A DNA stretch of 64,000 nucleotides from CBDCVD01 sp965224015. Its GTDB lineage: Bacteria > Pseudomonadota > Alphaproteobacteria > Rhizobiales > CBDCVD01. The stretch spans positions 2,666,001 to 2,730,000 of the forward strand of contig OZ245032.1 in the NCBI GenBank assembly GCA_965224015.1, given 5' to 3'. This document shows, piece after piece, positions 9,382 through 17,469 of the stretch (the stretch's first letter is position 1; each line of letters opens with the position of its first letter). Under the pieces are notes generated by a model. The model saw only the letters and a program-made list of their open reading frames with translations, had not been told where the DNA came from and did not search any database. A program made the position numbers and the translations under genes.

Positions 9382-9612
9382 TCAAGCTGCACGTCGGTCC
9401 TGCGCACTTGCCAATTCGTCAGCCATAATCATGGCCCGACCCGCAATGCGCTCAATATGCATAATCAGGCTGCAAACCGCGCCATCTATACGCAAATCAG
9501 ACGGCCCTGAATTTTCATTATCCAAAAATGCCAGCCCCTCAATCAAACCGTGCAAATGCACCAGTTCATAATGCAACTCATCAAGCGTCGGTTGTTTGTC
9601 TGTCTTGCCCAT
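9382..9612 (-). CDS. Small element-encoded protein
   Basis: Seventy-six residues from the start MGKTDKQ, predicted helical. The same start region (MGKTDK) and its upstream bases recur at about 19845-19875, where they are joined to an integrase pseudogene, showing a shared segment between the two tandem elements. It overlaps the 3' end of the Arc-type gene above it, an operon-like arrangement. Function unknown. Confidence 0.5.
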   Translation of the reverse strand: MGKTDKQPTLDELHYELVHLHGLIEGLAFLDNENSGPSDLRIDGAVCSLIMHIERIAGRAMIMADELASAQDRRAA

Positions 9613-9793
9613 CGTTTGGTCTCCTCGTTTCCGCATTTTGTACCTGCTTGCGCTCCATCCGCTCGCGAATCGCGCGGACGATCTCTGAATTCTGTGAGCA
9701 GGCGTTGCGTTTTGCCTCCTGTTCGACCCACACCTTTAACAAAGGCGGAATGCGGGTCATGAAGCTGATCCAGTTTCGTTGCGCGGAAGCCAT
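9581..9793 (-). CDS. Arc-type ribbon-helix-helix DNA-binding protein
   Basis: Seventy residues. The beta strand ISFMTRIPPLL followed by helices KVWVEQEAKRNACSQNSEIV and RAIRERMER follows the Arc/MetJ fold (strand, helix, NSEIV turn, helix). Start MASAQRN at 9793 is chosen over the longer reading because the extension is atypical. Divergent from a second Arc-type gene at 9931, with 137 bases between. Likely dimeric repressor of the element. Confidence 0.75.
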   Translation of the reverse strand: MASAQRNWISFMTRIPPLLKVWVEQEAKRNACSQNSEIVRAIRERMERKQVQNAETRRPNDGQDRQTTDA

Positions 9794-9857
9794 AATTGAT
9801 CTCTTGTCTGTGCTGCACAATATTATATCGAGTCGCCATGCTAGCGATACGACATAA

Positions 9858-9886
9858 TTGACAATGTGTCAAGTCGATATCATAAG
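9858..9886 (+). promoter_or_regulatory. Candidate operator/promoter between the two Arc genes
   Basis: The palindrome TTGACAATGTGTCAA (9858-9872) contains a consensus -35 hexamer TTGACA. A CATAAG hexamer follows after 17 bases (9881-9886) as a weak -10 for the rightward gene. A repressor bound to the palindrome would cover the promoter. Prediction only. Confidence 0.45.
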
Positions 9887-9930
9887 ACTGTTTAAGTTTT
9901 CCACATTGCGTAGCAGAGAAAGACTACTTT

Positions 9931-10359
9931 ATGGCCACGAAGCCGCCTGCACCAAGCGACCTTCTTGATAAATTCATGCTGCGATTACCCGACGGAATGC
10001 GCGATCAAATAGCGGAGGTTGCAAAGAAAAATGGTCGGTCCATGAACTCGGAGATTGTGCAGCGACTCAAGGACAGCCTACTTGGGGACGCAATAGTGGA
10101 AATGGAGCAAAATCCCCCTTTTAGCCAGGTGCCAGATGCTGTTAAAGCAATGCGCCCTGCTGACCTTGCCGCACATGCGTTAAAAGAATTGAGGCTAAAC
10201 ACTAAAAAATTGCATCATGCATTTTCTCAAATAGACGGACTAACTGGGGCGGAAAAAATATCCGAACTGGTGAGAATGCTTGAAAATAAGCCTGCACCAC
10301 AAGACCCAATTCTCCATGAGGCGCTTAAAGGTCTTGGTGTTAAATTTGCCGACGAGTAA
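9931..10359 (+). CDS. Arc-family DNA-binding protein with C-terminal extension
   Basis: A 142-residue protein whose first 50 residues carry the Arc ribbon-helix-helix (KFMLRLPDGMRDQIAEVAKK, then SMNSEIVQRLKDSL). The remaining 90 residues are helical and of unknown role. A frameshifted relative of the DNA-binding part is at 20802-21083 in the second element. It reads toward the DUF1640-like gene, and pairs with the leftward Arc gene as a possible maintenance/induction switch. Confidence 0.8.
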   Translation: MATKPPAPSDLLDKFMLRLPDGMRDQIAEVAKKNGRSMNSEIVQRLKDSLLGDAIVEMEQNPPFSQVPDAVKAMRPADLAAHALKELRLNTKKLHHAFSQIDGLTGAEKISELVRMLENKPAPQDPILHEALKGLGVKFADE

Positions 10360-10368
10360 GCCCATTCA

Positions 10369-10404
10369 TTGTTTTTGCACCCTGGGTGGCGTATATATAA
10401 ACCA
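10369..10404 (+). promoter_or_regulatory. Conserved promoter 1, predicted leaderless start
   Basis: TTGTTT (10369-10374), 17-base spacer, TATATA (10392-10397), then ATG at 10404, seven bases after the -10 and so at the expected transcription start. The same block recurs at 20229 and 21102 with identical spacing. Confidence 0.6.
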
Positions 10405-10631
10405 TGAGCACGATGATTTCTGAAGTCTATGACGCCTTTATTGAGGCCGGCGCGACCCCTGAAAAGGCAAAGGCGGCGGCGCAGGCTCTCGCCGATTACG
10501 ATAACCGCTTTGGGCGGCTTGAAACCGACATGGCGCAGGTCAAAGCCGAACTTGCCATGGTCAAGTGGTTAGTGTCTGGCATTGGCTTTGGGGTTCTATT
10601 GCTGGTTTTGCGCTCGTTCTGGCCGGTGTAA
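10404..10631 (+). CDS. DUF1640-like coiled-coil membrane protein, copy 1
   Basis: Seventy-five residues: a short helical N-terminus, a coiled-coil segment (RLETDMAQVKAELAMVK) and one C-terminal transmembrane helix (LVSGIGFGVLLLVLRSFW). The last 28 residues are identical to those of the paralogue at 21137-21394. Members of this type occur in phage-like loci but their role is unknown. It converges on the portal fragment that follows. Confidence 0.75.
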   Translation: MSTMISEVYDAFIEAGATPEKAKAAAQALADYDNRFGRLETDMAQVKAELAMVKWLVSGIGFGVLLLVLRSFWPV

Positions 10632-10644
10632 CCGCTCATCCGCC

Positions 10645-11187
10645 TCACTCCCAATCCACAAGCTTGAAGGCCGCGTTCGGGTCCACACCGGCCTCCTTGG
10701 CCTGCGAAAGGGCCTGAATGATGCCGGTGAGGGCCCTGGCACGCCCGCCCGCGTCATAGGCCTGTAAGGGGCGCATAACGTCCACTGTGACCTCGGTTCC
10801 CAACTTGGCGCTCGCCTCTTCTGCCAGCAAAACAGCCATGGGCTGTAATTGCCACTGCGCCAGGTGCCTTTGAGCTTCGCGCACAAGGGGGCCCGTCGTT
10901 GCGGGGTTCATAAGGCCAGGAAGCACGCCAAAGGCTCCACAAATGGCGTCACGGGCGGCGTCAAGGCTTTCCTTCACCATGGCTTGCTCCAGGTTGGGCG
11001 TCACGTCCTGGGGCCGCCAGTCGCTTTGCGGGGTAGGACCACCGGCAGCCGATACGTTCACGGATTCGCGCAACAGTACCCGCCCCCGCCTGCCGCGAAA
11101 GTCCCGCCTCAGCTTGCCCAGGTCGGTCTCGATTGATTCGGGGAAGGGGTTAAATTCAGAGCCATCTTGCTGAAACAACCTGTTCAA
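10645..11187 (-). pseudogene. HK97-type portal protein, C-terminal remnant
   Basis: About 180 residues matching the distal half of an HK97-like portal (WRPQDVTPNLEQAMV, GVLPGLMNPATTGPLVREAQ, QAYDAGGRA). The family is usually around 400 residues and the N-terminal half is missing; homology stops near 11187, where a low-GC metabolic insert begins. Two shorter, frameshifted versions lie at 20635-20799 and 21407-21972. It would have formed the DNA entry vertex of the capsid. Confidence 0.8.
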
Positions 11188-11261
11188 CTCCTAGTATAAG
11201 AACTAATAAGTGTGGACGAGAGTCTTGAATTCACAGATAGGCTGCCTAGGCAAATAAGCGA

Positions 11262-12409
11262 TTACACCAGGTCCAGTTCCGTAAACTTAACTTCATCTAG
11301 AGGTCGTGGTGCGACCGTAAATCTATTCAATTGTGTCAATACTTTTCCCAATATTAAGTCGGACATAAACGGAGCTCCAGTCATTTTTCCCGGAAAAGCA
11401 CAAAGAACGTTTTGTTTCAAAGTGACTATTTCGATATCCAAATTTCGCGTCAGTCCCGCCGAATTCGCTATATCGACTTTTATACAAGCTACCGGCGATA
11501 CGCACTTATCACTCAATCGGGTTTTTGCGAGTTTTGCAACTCGCTTTATCATGAGATCAATTTGATCTTGGGCAACATTCATATCTGGTTTGGCAATAGC
11601 AACGTTGTCGTCCGACCCAATTAATGTGCGACTGCCATGTTTGAGAAACGAGATGCTTTGAGAATCTAGGCTATAAATATTTGCTTCAAGTAAGTTTGGT
11701 GTGACCAATAGATGGCTTTTCCAGTATCTCGTTTTCAGCCCCCCCCCCCCCACAAATCTTCAATCAATGAATGTGACTCATACCCACATGTTATTACGGA
11801 GAAATTTGAATAAATGTGCTTGTCAGCTATATCGTTCACACGAATACTTAGGAAGCCATCGGTTTCATTTAAAATTTTGGCGTTGAATAACACCTCGCCA
11901 CCAAATTTTTGGATCAAAGATACCAACTTACTACATAGCAAGCGTGTATTGATTACGGCATCATCGACCAACCAAGCTGCTTCAATTTCCTTCGTCTTCA
12001 AACTTGGAACCAATCGATTGAGTTTTGCAAGTGAGATTGGCTTATGCGCCACATTTGCTGATTGCCATAAATCGGTTATTTTATCGACGCGACTAGCATC
12101 CATGGTAATTGCGATTGAGGGAAGAAATGGACTTTCCACTGCCTCCGGACACAAACGTAATATCCGCTGATGCCCTAAACGACAACGCCTGGAGATTAAA
12201 ATAGCTTTATCATTGCCTTCAGATCTCTGCGCATGCAAAGCTCCAGCGTGAAGCCATCCCTGATTTCTAGTTGTTGCCCCGTCGGCCGCCCATCCAGATC
12301 GTTCAATAACAACTGGCTGCAGTCCGTATTCTGCAAGGCGATACGCCGTCATTAGGCCGGCTATTCCGGCTCCTACAATAACGACGCGACCTTCAGCTAC
12401 TTTTGTCAT
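11262..12409 (-). pseudogene. FAD-dependent oxidoreductase (DAO-like) split at a 13-G tract
   Basis: The N-terminal part (12409 down to 11735) has a Rossmann motif VVIVGAGIAGLMTAYRLAE at its start and the DAO-like segment RNQGWLHAGALHA. It ends prematurely in WGGGG-stop within a run of 13 G on the coding strand. The remaining reading frame (11753 to 11262) continues the protein in a different frame; 14 or 11 G would fuse them. The start at 12409 has AAGGA upstream. It is either a phase-variable gene in the off state, a true frameshift, or an assembly error. Substrate unknown; it adjoins an MFS transporter on the same strand. Confidence 0.75.
11739..11751. repeat. 13-base C/G homopolymer inside a coding region
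   Basis: Thirteen consecutive C on the plus strand. Such tracts slip readily during replication and are also the commonest site of sequencing errors. The frame of the oxidoreductase gene depends on its length. Confidence 0.9.
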
Positions 12410-12674
12410 TGGCAAGTCCTTTGTCCTGAAATATTCAACAGAAAACATTTTTGGTGACTTTTTTCCAACGGGATTTTCGAATAATAAATCATTATATAAT
12501 GTAGAATAGACAGTCATTAAATTGCTGAAATGATATATCTTAATAATAACCTAGAAGGTTAATCAGAGTGCTCCAGCTATCGTAATGAACGACTTATATT
12601 ATTACAATTAAAAGACAAATACAACTCGCTTCCCGCATTTAAGTTGAGGAACAGATGGAAACGCTCTGAAAAAC

Positions 12675-13844
12675 CTAATACCTTGACGATATTGACCAAA
12701 TCACCGCGCCTAAGGCAACAGTCGAAATCAAAACGACTACGAGACCGTGATCCAGTGTTGACAGCGTCCAGCCTTGCACCGCCGGTAGAACAACAGCGCC
12801 AAAGGCACCTGCCGCGGCAAACAACCCGGTAGCTTGTCCTCTGTTCCTTGGAAACAAATTTGCTGTGGAAACGATCAGGATAGGATAAACCGGCGCATGC
12901 CCAAAACCTAACAACGCGGCACCGATAGCAACGCTAACTGTTGAAGTATCCGGAAAAACAAGAACCACAGAGCCAAGTATTGAAAACAACGCAGAAGCGC
13001 GAAGAACGCGCTTTTCGCCCCACTGAGCAGTGGCAAATCCCAACACGAACCGTCCGCCCGTCATGGCAATCCAAAACGCTGAGGTCACGGCTGTGGCCCA
13101 CAAATTGCCGGCGCCGATGACCTTATTGGTATAATAGTGAAGCCAATCTGAAGCGGCGAAATTTGCGCCGCTAAAAAGCAAGACCGCAAGTGCGAATGGC
13201 AAAAATATTTTCAGATTGATTATTGCGGTTGCTTCGGCATGTATCTTTTTTTCGGGAGAAACGTTTTCCACAAGATTACGTGTTGTTACCCAGTACACAA
13301 ACCCGGCTATTGTCGACATGATGCCTGCAATGCTGTAAATAACTTCAACACCATAAGCGCGAAAAAGTTCAACAAACCATGGGCCGACAATGGCACCTAC
13401 ACCATAAACGCCATGCAGTGAAGTCATAATTGCTGAGCCTCGTTTCTCAAATACCCTACCAATCACAACATTAGGAGCTAGGTTAAACGTACTATGGCCC
13501 AAGCCCCACAACAAACAAGCTGAAATTGCAATTGCTATTCCTCCTCTAAACACAAGGATGAGACCAAGTCCCATAACTAAGCCGCCGACAAGAGCCAGCC
13601 AACGCAAATCGTATCGGTCAGCGGCGCGACCTAACATCAAAAAACCGAGAAACTGTCCAATTTGGCGACCGGATCGCAAAAGACCTGCTGCAGCTATCGA
13701 AATTCCGACTGCAGCTGAAAGGTCGATAATAGTTGGTCCGATTATCGAAGAGGTCAGGCCGAACATAAAAAAGACAATGCACTTGATACCAAGACATTGA
13801 ATCGATTTGGCACTTTCACGGGATCTTGATCGACCGCTTTGCAC
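12675..13844 (-). CDS. Major facilitator superfamily transporter
   Basis: A 389-residue protein with about twelve hydrophobic segments and the inter-helix motif LGRAADRYDLRWLA between helices 2 and 3, typical of MFS proteins. The start is a GTG at 13844 without a clear ribosome site; a better ATG at 13897 lies in another frame, so a sequence error or frameshift near the 5' end is possible. The gene and the neighbouring oxidoreductase are noticeably lower in GC than the surrounding phage genes, consistent with a separate origin. Cargo unknown. Confidence 0.85.
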   Translation of the reverse strand: MQSGRSRSRESAKSIQCLGIKCIVFFMFGLTSSIIGPTIIDLSAAVGISIAAAGLLRSGRQIGQFLGFLMLGRAADRYDLRWLALVGGLVMGLGLILVFRGGIAIAISACLLWGLGHSTFNLAPNVVIGRVFEKRGSAIMTSLHGVYGVGAIVGPWFVELFRAYGVEVIYSIAGIMSTIAGFVYWVTTRNLVENVSPEKKIHAEATAIINLKIFLPFALAVLLFSGANFAASDWLHYYTNKVIGAGNLWATAVTSAFWIAMTGGRFVLGFATAQWGEKRVLRASALFSILGSVVLVFPDTSTVSVAIGAALLGFGHAPVYPILIVSTANLFPRNRGQATGLFAAAGAFGAVVLPAVQGWTLSTLDHGLVVVLISTVALGAVIWSISSRY

Positions 13845-13997
13845 GGGGCTGCTGTAGCAACTACTTTCGGCTCAAATGGGCCAGGCGCTTTACTCATTAT
13901 ATGGTTCCGGCGTGCCTAAATATTACATTTTCCCCCCGCTGCAAATAAGAGAGATTGCAAAATCATAGATTTTATTTTTTTCACTTACCACCGTTAT

Positions 13998-14939
13998 TCA
14001 GTGCAAGCAAGAGGTAATGACCGGAAGAAACCGGCAACGAAGGACAAACCAAAACGAACTTGATCGCGGAACATTAACATTGGTCTGAGTTACGCCCCAT
14101 GAAGCGGCGGCGTTGACGTTGGTTTCTTTCACGCCCCAGCCCGATGCGCCGGTAAAAAGACCGGTCGGTTGCCCGTTGCGCCCTGTGCCAAGGAACACCG
14201 CCTGGTCTATGGCCTCGGAGATCGCGCCGTTCATGTCGCGACGTACCGCCTGCTCGAGAGCGGTCCCCGATTGCTTGAGGGACTTCCTCGTCAGCTTCAT
14301 TTGAATACCAAGCGTGTGATCGGGCTTTAAAGGCCGGTCCAGGGTGGTGAACGGCGACGGGCCAGGAACGTTACCGGTCTCATTGGCCGCCCAACCGGCG
14401 GCAACCGAACTTGTCGTGACCGGATACTCCACTTCCCCGACGCCGATGTTGATCATGGAGCCGCCCATGCGCGCAGCTACCGATCCGGCAAACAAGCGCC
14501 CGATAATCGGCGCGGTACGGATGGGGTCCGGGGTGCCCGCTGCCACCGTTTCACCGGCTCTTGTCTCGAGGGCCTCCCAGGGCACGGGCAAGCCGCGATA
14601 CCCGCCTTGTGCGCGCAATTCGGTCACGATCTCGTTGGTAGGGCCGTCCAAAGCCTGGCCTTCAAACAGCGCCAGCGCCACCTGGCGCACCTCAAAGTTA
14701 TCGATCAACTCAGACCATTCTTGCTCCGAGCGGGTGTCAAGCTCGCCCCTGGCCTCTTCACGTTCCGTGTCCTCAGCAATAAGCGCGGCGCGGAAGCGGG
14801 TTTCATTGGTGCGGTATTCGGTGTCAAGCGCCTCCAGGGCGCGGGTTTCGTCTTCACTCGGGTCGGGCTTGGCAACGAGGGTGCTAAGCTCTTGCCGTAT
14901 CTCTGATTGACGGCGGGAGATTTCAACAGATTGTAGCAT
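13998..14939 (-). pseudogene. HK97-type major capsid protein, C-terminally truncated
   Basis: The first 100 residues are a helical, charged scaffold-like region; the capsid fold follows (VPWEALETRAG, GWAANETG, MKLTRKSLKQSG, QAVFLGTGRNGQPTGL). Capsid similarity ends near 14080, after which about 25 unrelated residues run to a stop, so the C-terminal third is missing. It overlaps the upstream HNH gene by 17 bases, an ordinary head-gene arrangement. The break coincides with the right-hand edge of the metabolic insert. Confidence 0.85.
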
Positions 14940-15255
14940 TGGGGTTCCTTTCAGTTGGGAGGGGAGTTTTAAGCAAGGAAAGCCATTTCAGACGTTCCGG
15001 GTTGGACGGCGCATGGCCGCATTCAACGCGCGTCTTGCGCGTATGGCAGGAACTGCATAGGGTTTGCAGATTGCCAAGCTCGTATGCGAGTTCAGGGTGC
15101 GTTCTGACCGGCTTGATATGATCGACTTCCAGTTGCCCGCGAGCGCCGCATTTGACGCAGGCAAAGCTGTCGCGTCGCAGCGCTTGATGCCGCAACGCTT
15201 TCCACCGGCGGGTTTTGGTAACTTTGCGCGAATGGCGGGTGTATCTCATGCCCAT
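14923..15255 (-). CDS. HNH endonuclease
   Basis: A 110-residue phage-type HNH nuclease. C-V-K-C and C-S-S-C zinc ligands bracket the catalytic core LEVDHIKPV and NLQTLCSSCH. Such proteins sit beside terminase in many HK97-like phages and stimulate cos cleavage during DNA packaging. Here it overlaps the terminase stop by 10 bases and the capsid start by 17, so all three are one transcription unit. This favours cos-type packaging of the element. Confidence 0.9.
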   Translation of the reverse strand: MGMRYTRHSRKVTKTRRWKALRHQALRRDSFACVKCGARGQLEVDHIKPVRTHPELAYELGNLQTLCSSCHTRKTRVECGHAPSNPERLKWLSLLKTPLPTERNPNATIC

Positions 15256-16835
15256 GCTGCCAGCCTTTGTTTGAGGGGCCGCGCGGTACGCCGCACACCT
15301 TCCGCCACCGCCAGAACGCTCGCCGCCACCGCGTCAATGCGCCCCATGGAACGCGCCTTGGCGAGTTTGAGATTATTGGCCGGATCGCGCAGACACACCG
15401 CATCGGCAAAAGCAGATCGCAACAGCAATGAGGGTTTGGATTTCACCTGGCCGTCATAGGCGGCGCGGCGAAAGCGCTCGCAATCCTCAGAGCCGTCCCG
15501 CCAGCCCATGCCGCGCCAGACGATGGATGCCTTGATACCCGCGGCGTCAATCGCTTCACTCAGTTCGGCCTGCTTGTAGCGGTCCATGACCAGACAGGCG
15601 ATTTGCTCACCTTCGATACGTTCAAGAATGGTCTTGAGCCACGGCGCCACAGGGACCGTCTTGTCGCCCAGGGTGAACAATTCGCCCCGCTCGTGCATTT
15701 CCACATAGCGGCCAGACACACCATCCGCTTGTCCCCGGTCAAGCAGGGAAGGTTGGGAAGGAAACGCAGCGACGCACTCCAATCGCCCCGACGCGGGCCA
15801 GTAGTACGCCGCTGCGCTCATGCTGGCAGAACCACCGAGGTCAATGCCCAACGCGGCGACCCCTTTGCGAGGTGGTGGTTCAGCAGCCTCGCAAACCAGC
15901 CATTCATCAACGGTCAGCAGCAAGTCACGCGCCTCGCCGCTCACGCGCTCATTCCGGTTGTACAGCCGGAAACTGTTTAAGGTCGATCCGCCTCTTGCAA
16001 TGGCGCGTCGTGCTTGCGCCTGCAGCCATTCCAGGCTTGATCCGATACCATGGGGGGCACCAGGGTTGGCAAGTAACAGGCTCGCTTTATCGTCGGCTGG
16101 CAGGCCTGGGGCGGGGCGATGCTCTTGCACGTAAACGCCCTCTTGGCGGTCATCGATCCACTTCGAAAACGGGTGCGAATCGTCCGAGGCGCTTGTGGAG
16201 ATAATCAACGCCCGCCCGTCTCGTTTGCCTAAGCCAGACAACAGCGCGTGCTCCAGATCGTCACCTTTGTCCAGGGGCCAGTGACCGCGTTCGTCCATGA
16301 GCACCAGCGTTGGCGCGGTTCCCAGCGTTGACTTGCCGTCGGCGGCTATGGCACGCACAAAATGGCCGCCTCCGTCCCCCTCGTACTCAATTTCAAGCCT
16401 TGGCGAGCGGCGAAAAATCAGTTGCGATTGCACCTGGTCTGGCAGGGATCTCGAGAACCCGGCCACGAAGTCCCAGGCGATACGCGCCTGGTCGCGAGTC
16501 CGCGCGGCGATCAACACCTCGCGCCGTGGCTGGCGGTCCCAGACGCCGAGCATGGCCCCCAGCGCCAGGGCCGCCGAAAGGGCCGTCTTGGCGTTCCCGC
16601 GCCCGATGGACAGCACCGCCACGTTCACGGCTTTCGCCAGCGCACCGCGCACAAACTTTTTTTGGAACGGCGCCAGCTTGATCCGCTGCCCCGCCAATGG
16701 CCCCTCTGGAATTTCAAGAGTCTCAATAAATTGAATTGCTGCTTTGGCCGGGTTTTTTACGACACCTTTATGTCCGGTGGTTTGCTGGCTAGCCGATGCA
16801 TCAAAAAAACTTAACTGGTTTGGTGTGTTAAGCAT
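15246..16835 (-). CDS. terL: Phage terminase, large subunit
   Basis: ATP-driven DNA packaging motor, about 529 residues, near full length. The N-terminal ATPase has a Walker A variant SIGRGNAKTALS and Walker B VLMDERGHW; the C-terminal RNase-H-like nuclease has acidic positions in GIDLGG, CLVMDRYK and MGRIDAVA. The start MLNTPN at 16835 is preferred; an in-frame GTG three codons earlier is possible. No small terminase is recognisable upstream. It appears intact, unlike the portal and capsid. Confidence 0.93.
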   Translation of the reverse strand: MLNTPNQLSFFDASASQQTTGHKGVVKNPAKAAIQFIETLEIPEGPLAGQRIKLAPFQKKFVRGALAKAVNVAVLSIGRGNAKTALSAALALGAMLGVWDRQPRREVLIAARTRDQARIAWDFVAGFSRSLPDQVQSQLIFRRSPRLEIEYEGDGGGHFVRAIAADGKSTLGTAPTLVLMDERGHWPLDKGDDLEHALLSGLGKRDGRALIISTSASDDSHPFSKWIDDRQEGVYVQEHRPAPGLPADDKASLLLANPGAPHGIGSSLEWLQAQARRAIARGGSTLNSFRLYNRNERVSGEARDLLLTVDEWLVCEAAEPPPRKGVAALGIDLGGSASMSAAAYYWPASGRLECVAAFPSQPSLLDRGQADGVSGRYVEMHERGELFTLGDKTVPVAPWLKTILERIEGEQIACLVMDRYKQAELSEAIDAAGIKASIVWRGMGWRDGSEDCERFRRAAYDGQVKSKPSLLLRSAFADAVCLRDPANNLKLAKARSMGRIDAVAASVLAVAEGVRRTARPLKQRLAAWA

Positions 16836-17037
16836 TGTCTTCACCCGTTAAAGCCAAGCGAAAAAGAAAAACTCCCGCGTCGGGCCCGCGCCCATTTGGA
16901 AACCCAGCCATTGGGACCAAATCCAGCGGACACCAGTGACCATTGGTCATTGCATTTGTGCAACGCAGCAAAAATGCGCGAGCAATATTGCATTGCACTA
17001 TGTTGATTTGAAATAAGGAAAACTGTTTGCTTGTCAT
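16828..17037 (-). CDS. Possible small gene upstream of terminase
   Basis: Sixty-nine residues overlapping the terminase start by a few bases. The position is where a small terminase would be expected, but the product is short, without a visible DNA-binding helix pair, and no family is recognised. It could be a non-coding reading frame. Confidence 0.25.
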   Translation of the reverse strand: MTSKQFSLFQINIVQCNIARAFLLRCTNAMTNGHWCPLDLVPMAGFPNGRGPDAGVFLFRLALTGEDNA

Positions 17038-17163
17038 GTTTTGTGCCCTGTTGCCTTGAGCTTCCGCTGGACGTACCTGACTACACTGAACTGAATGATC
17101 ACCTGTTTATTCAATCTCTAACTCTCTGCTCATTGGTGAGTGTCGGAGCGAAAGGCATAGGAC

Positions 17164-17465
17164 GACCAGCCCCGGCGTACAGACAATCAAGTCCAAGCCA
17201 GGCTGGTCCCGAGCCTTCCGCGTGAAGCCTGCTCATCGGAGCCGTGCCATCGCTTTAGGCCTAACACGTCGCAATGGAACCCGCGTATTAGTTGGTTGCT
17301 ACTTTCGAGGATGGTTCTGTCCCCGGCGATCCCGCTTCAACCTTTCGGACTGCGGTATGGACTTTGATCGCGCCCCGTGGTAGTCCTTTACGAGCTTAGC
17401 GCCACCGTCGTGAAACCGTCCGCTAAGCAAGATTTTTGGGCGCGCCTTTTGGGGTGCGCCCTTTA
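17164..17465 (+). other. Structured non-coding segment inside the element
   Basis: Between terminase and the Spo11-like gene no protein is recognisable. The plus strand holds an 8-bp stem GACCAGCC (17164-17171) / GGCTGGTC (17201-17208), a second stem GCTTAGCG (17394-17401) / CGCTAAGC (17421-17428) and a terminator-like hairpin. No plus-strand gene ends here, so a small RNA read rightward is one explanation; a decayed gene is another. Confidence 0.35.
17438..17465 (+). terminator. Rho-independent-type terminator
   Basis: Nine-base-pair stem GGGCGCGCC / GGTGCGCCC (one G-U pair) with a 6-base loop, followed by TTTACGTTTT. The T-rich side is on the plus strand, although the flanking protein genes read leftward. 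Confidence 0.55.
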
Positions 17466-17469
17466 CGTT

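Noticed and set aside
17031..17225. Plus-strand frame in the non-coding segment of the element
   Set aside because: No ribosome site, unusual composition and overlap with the stem structures.
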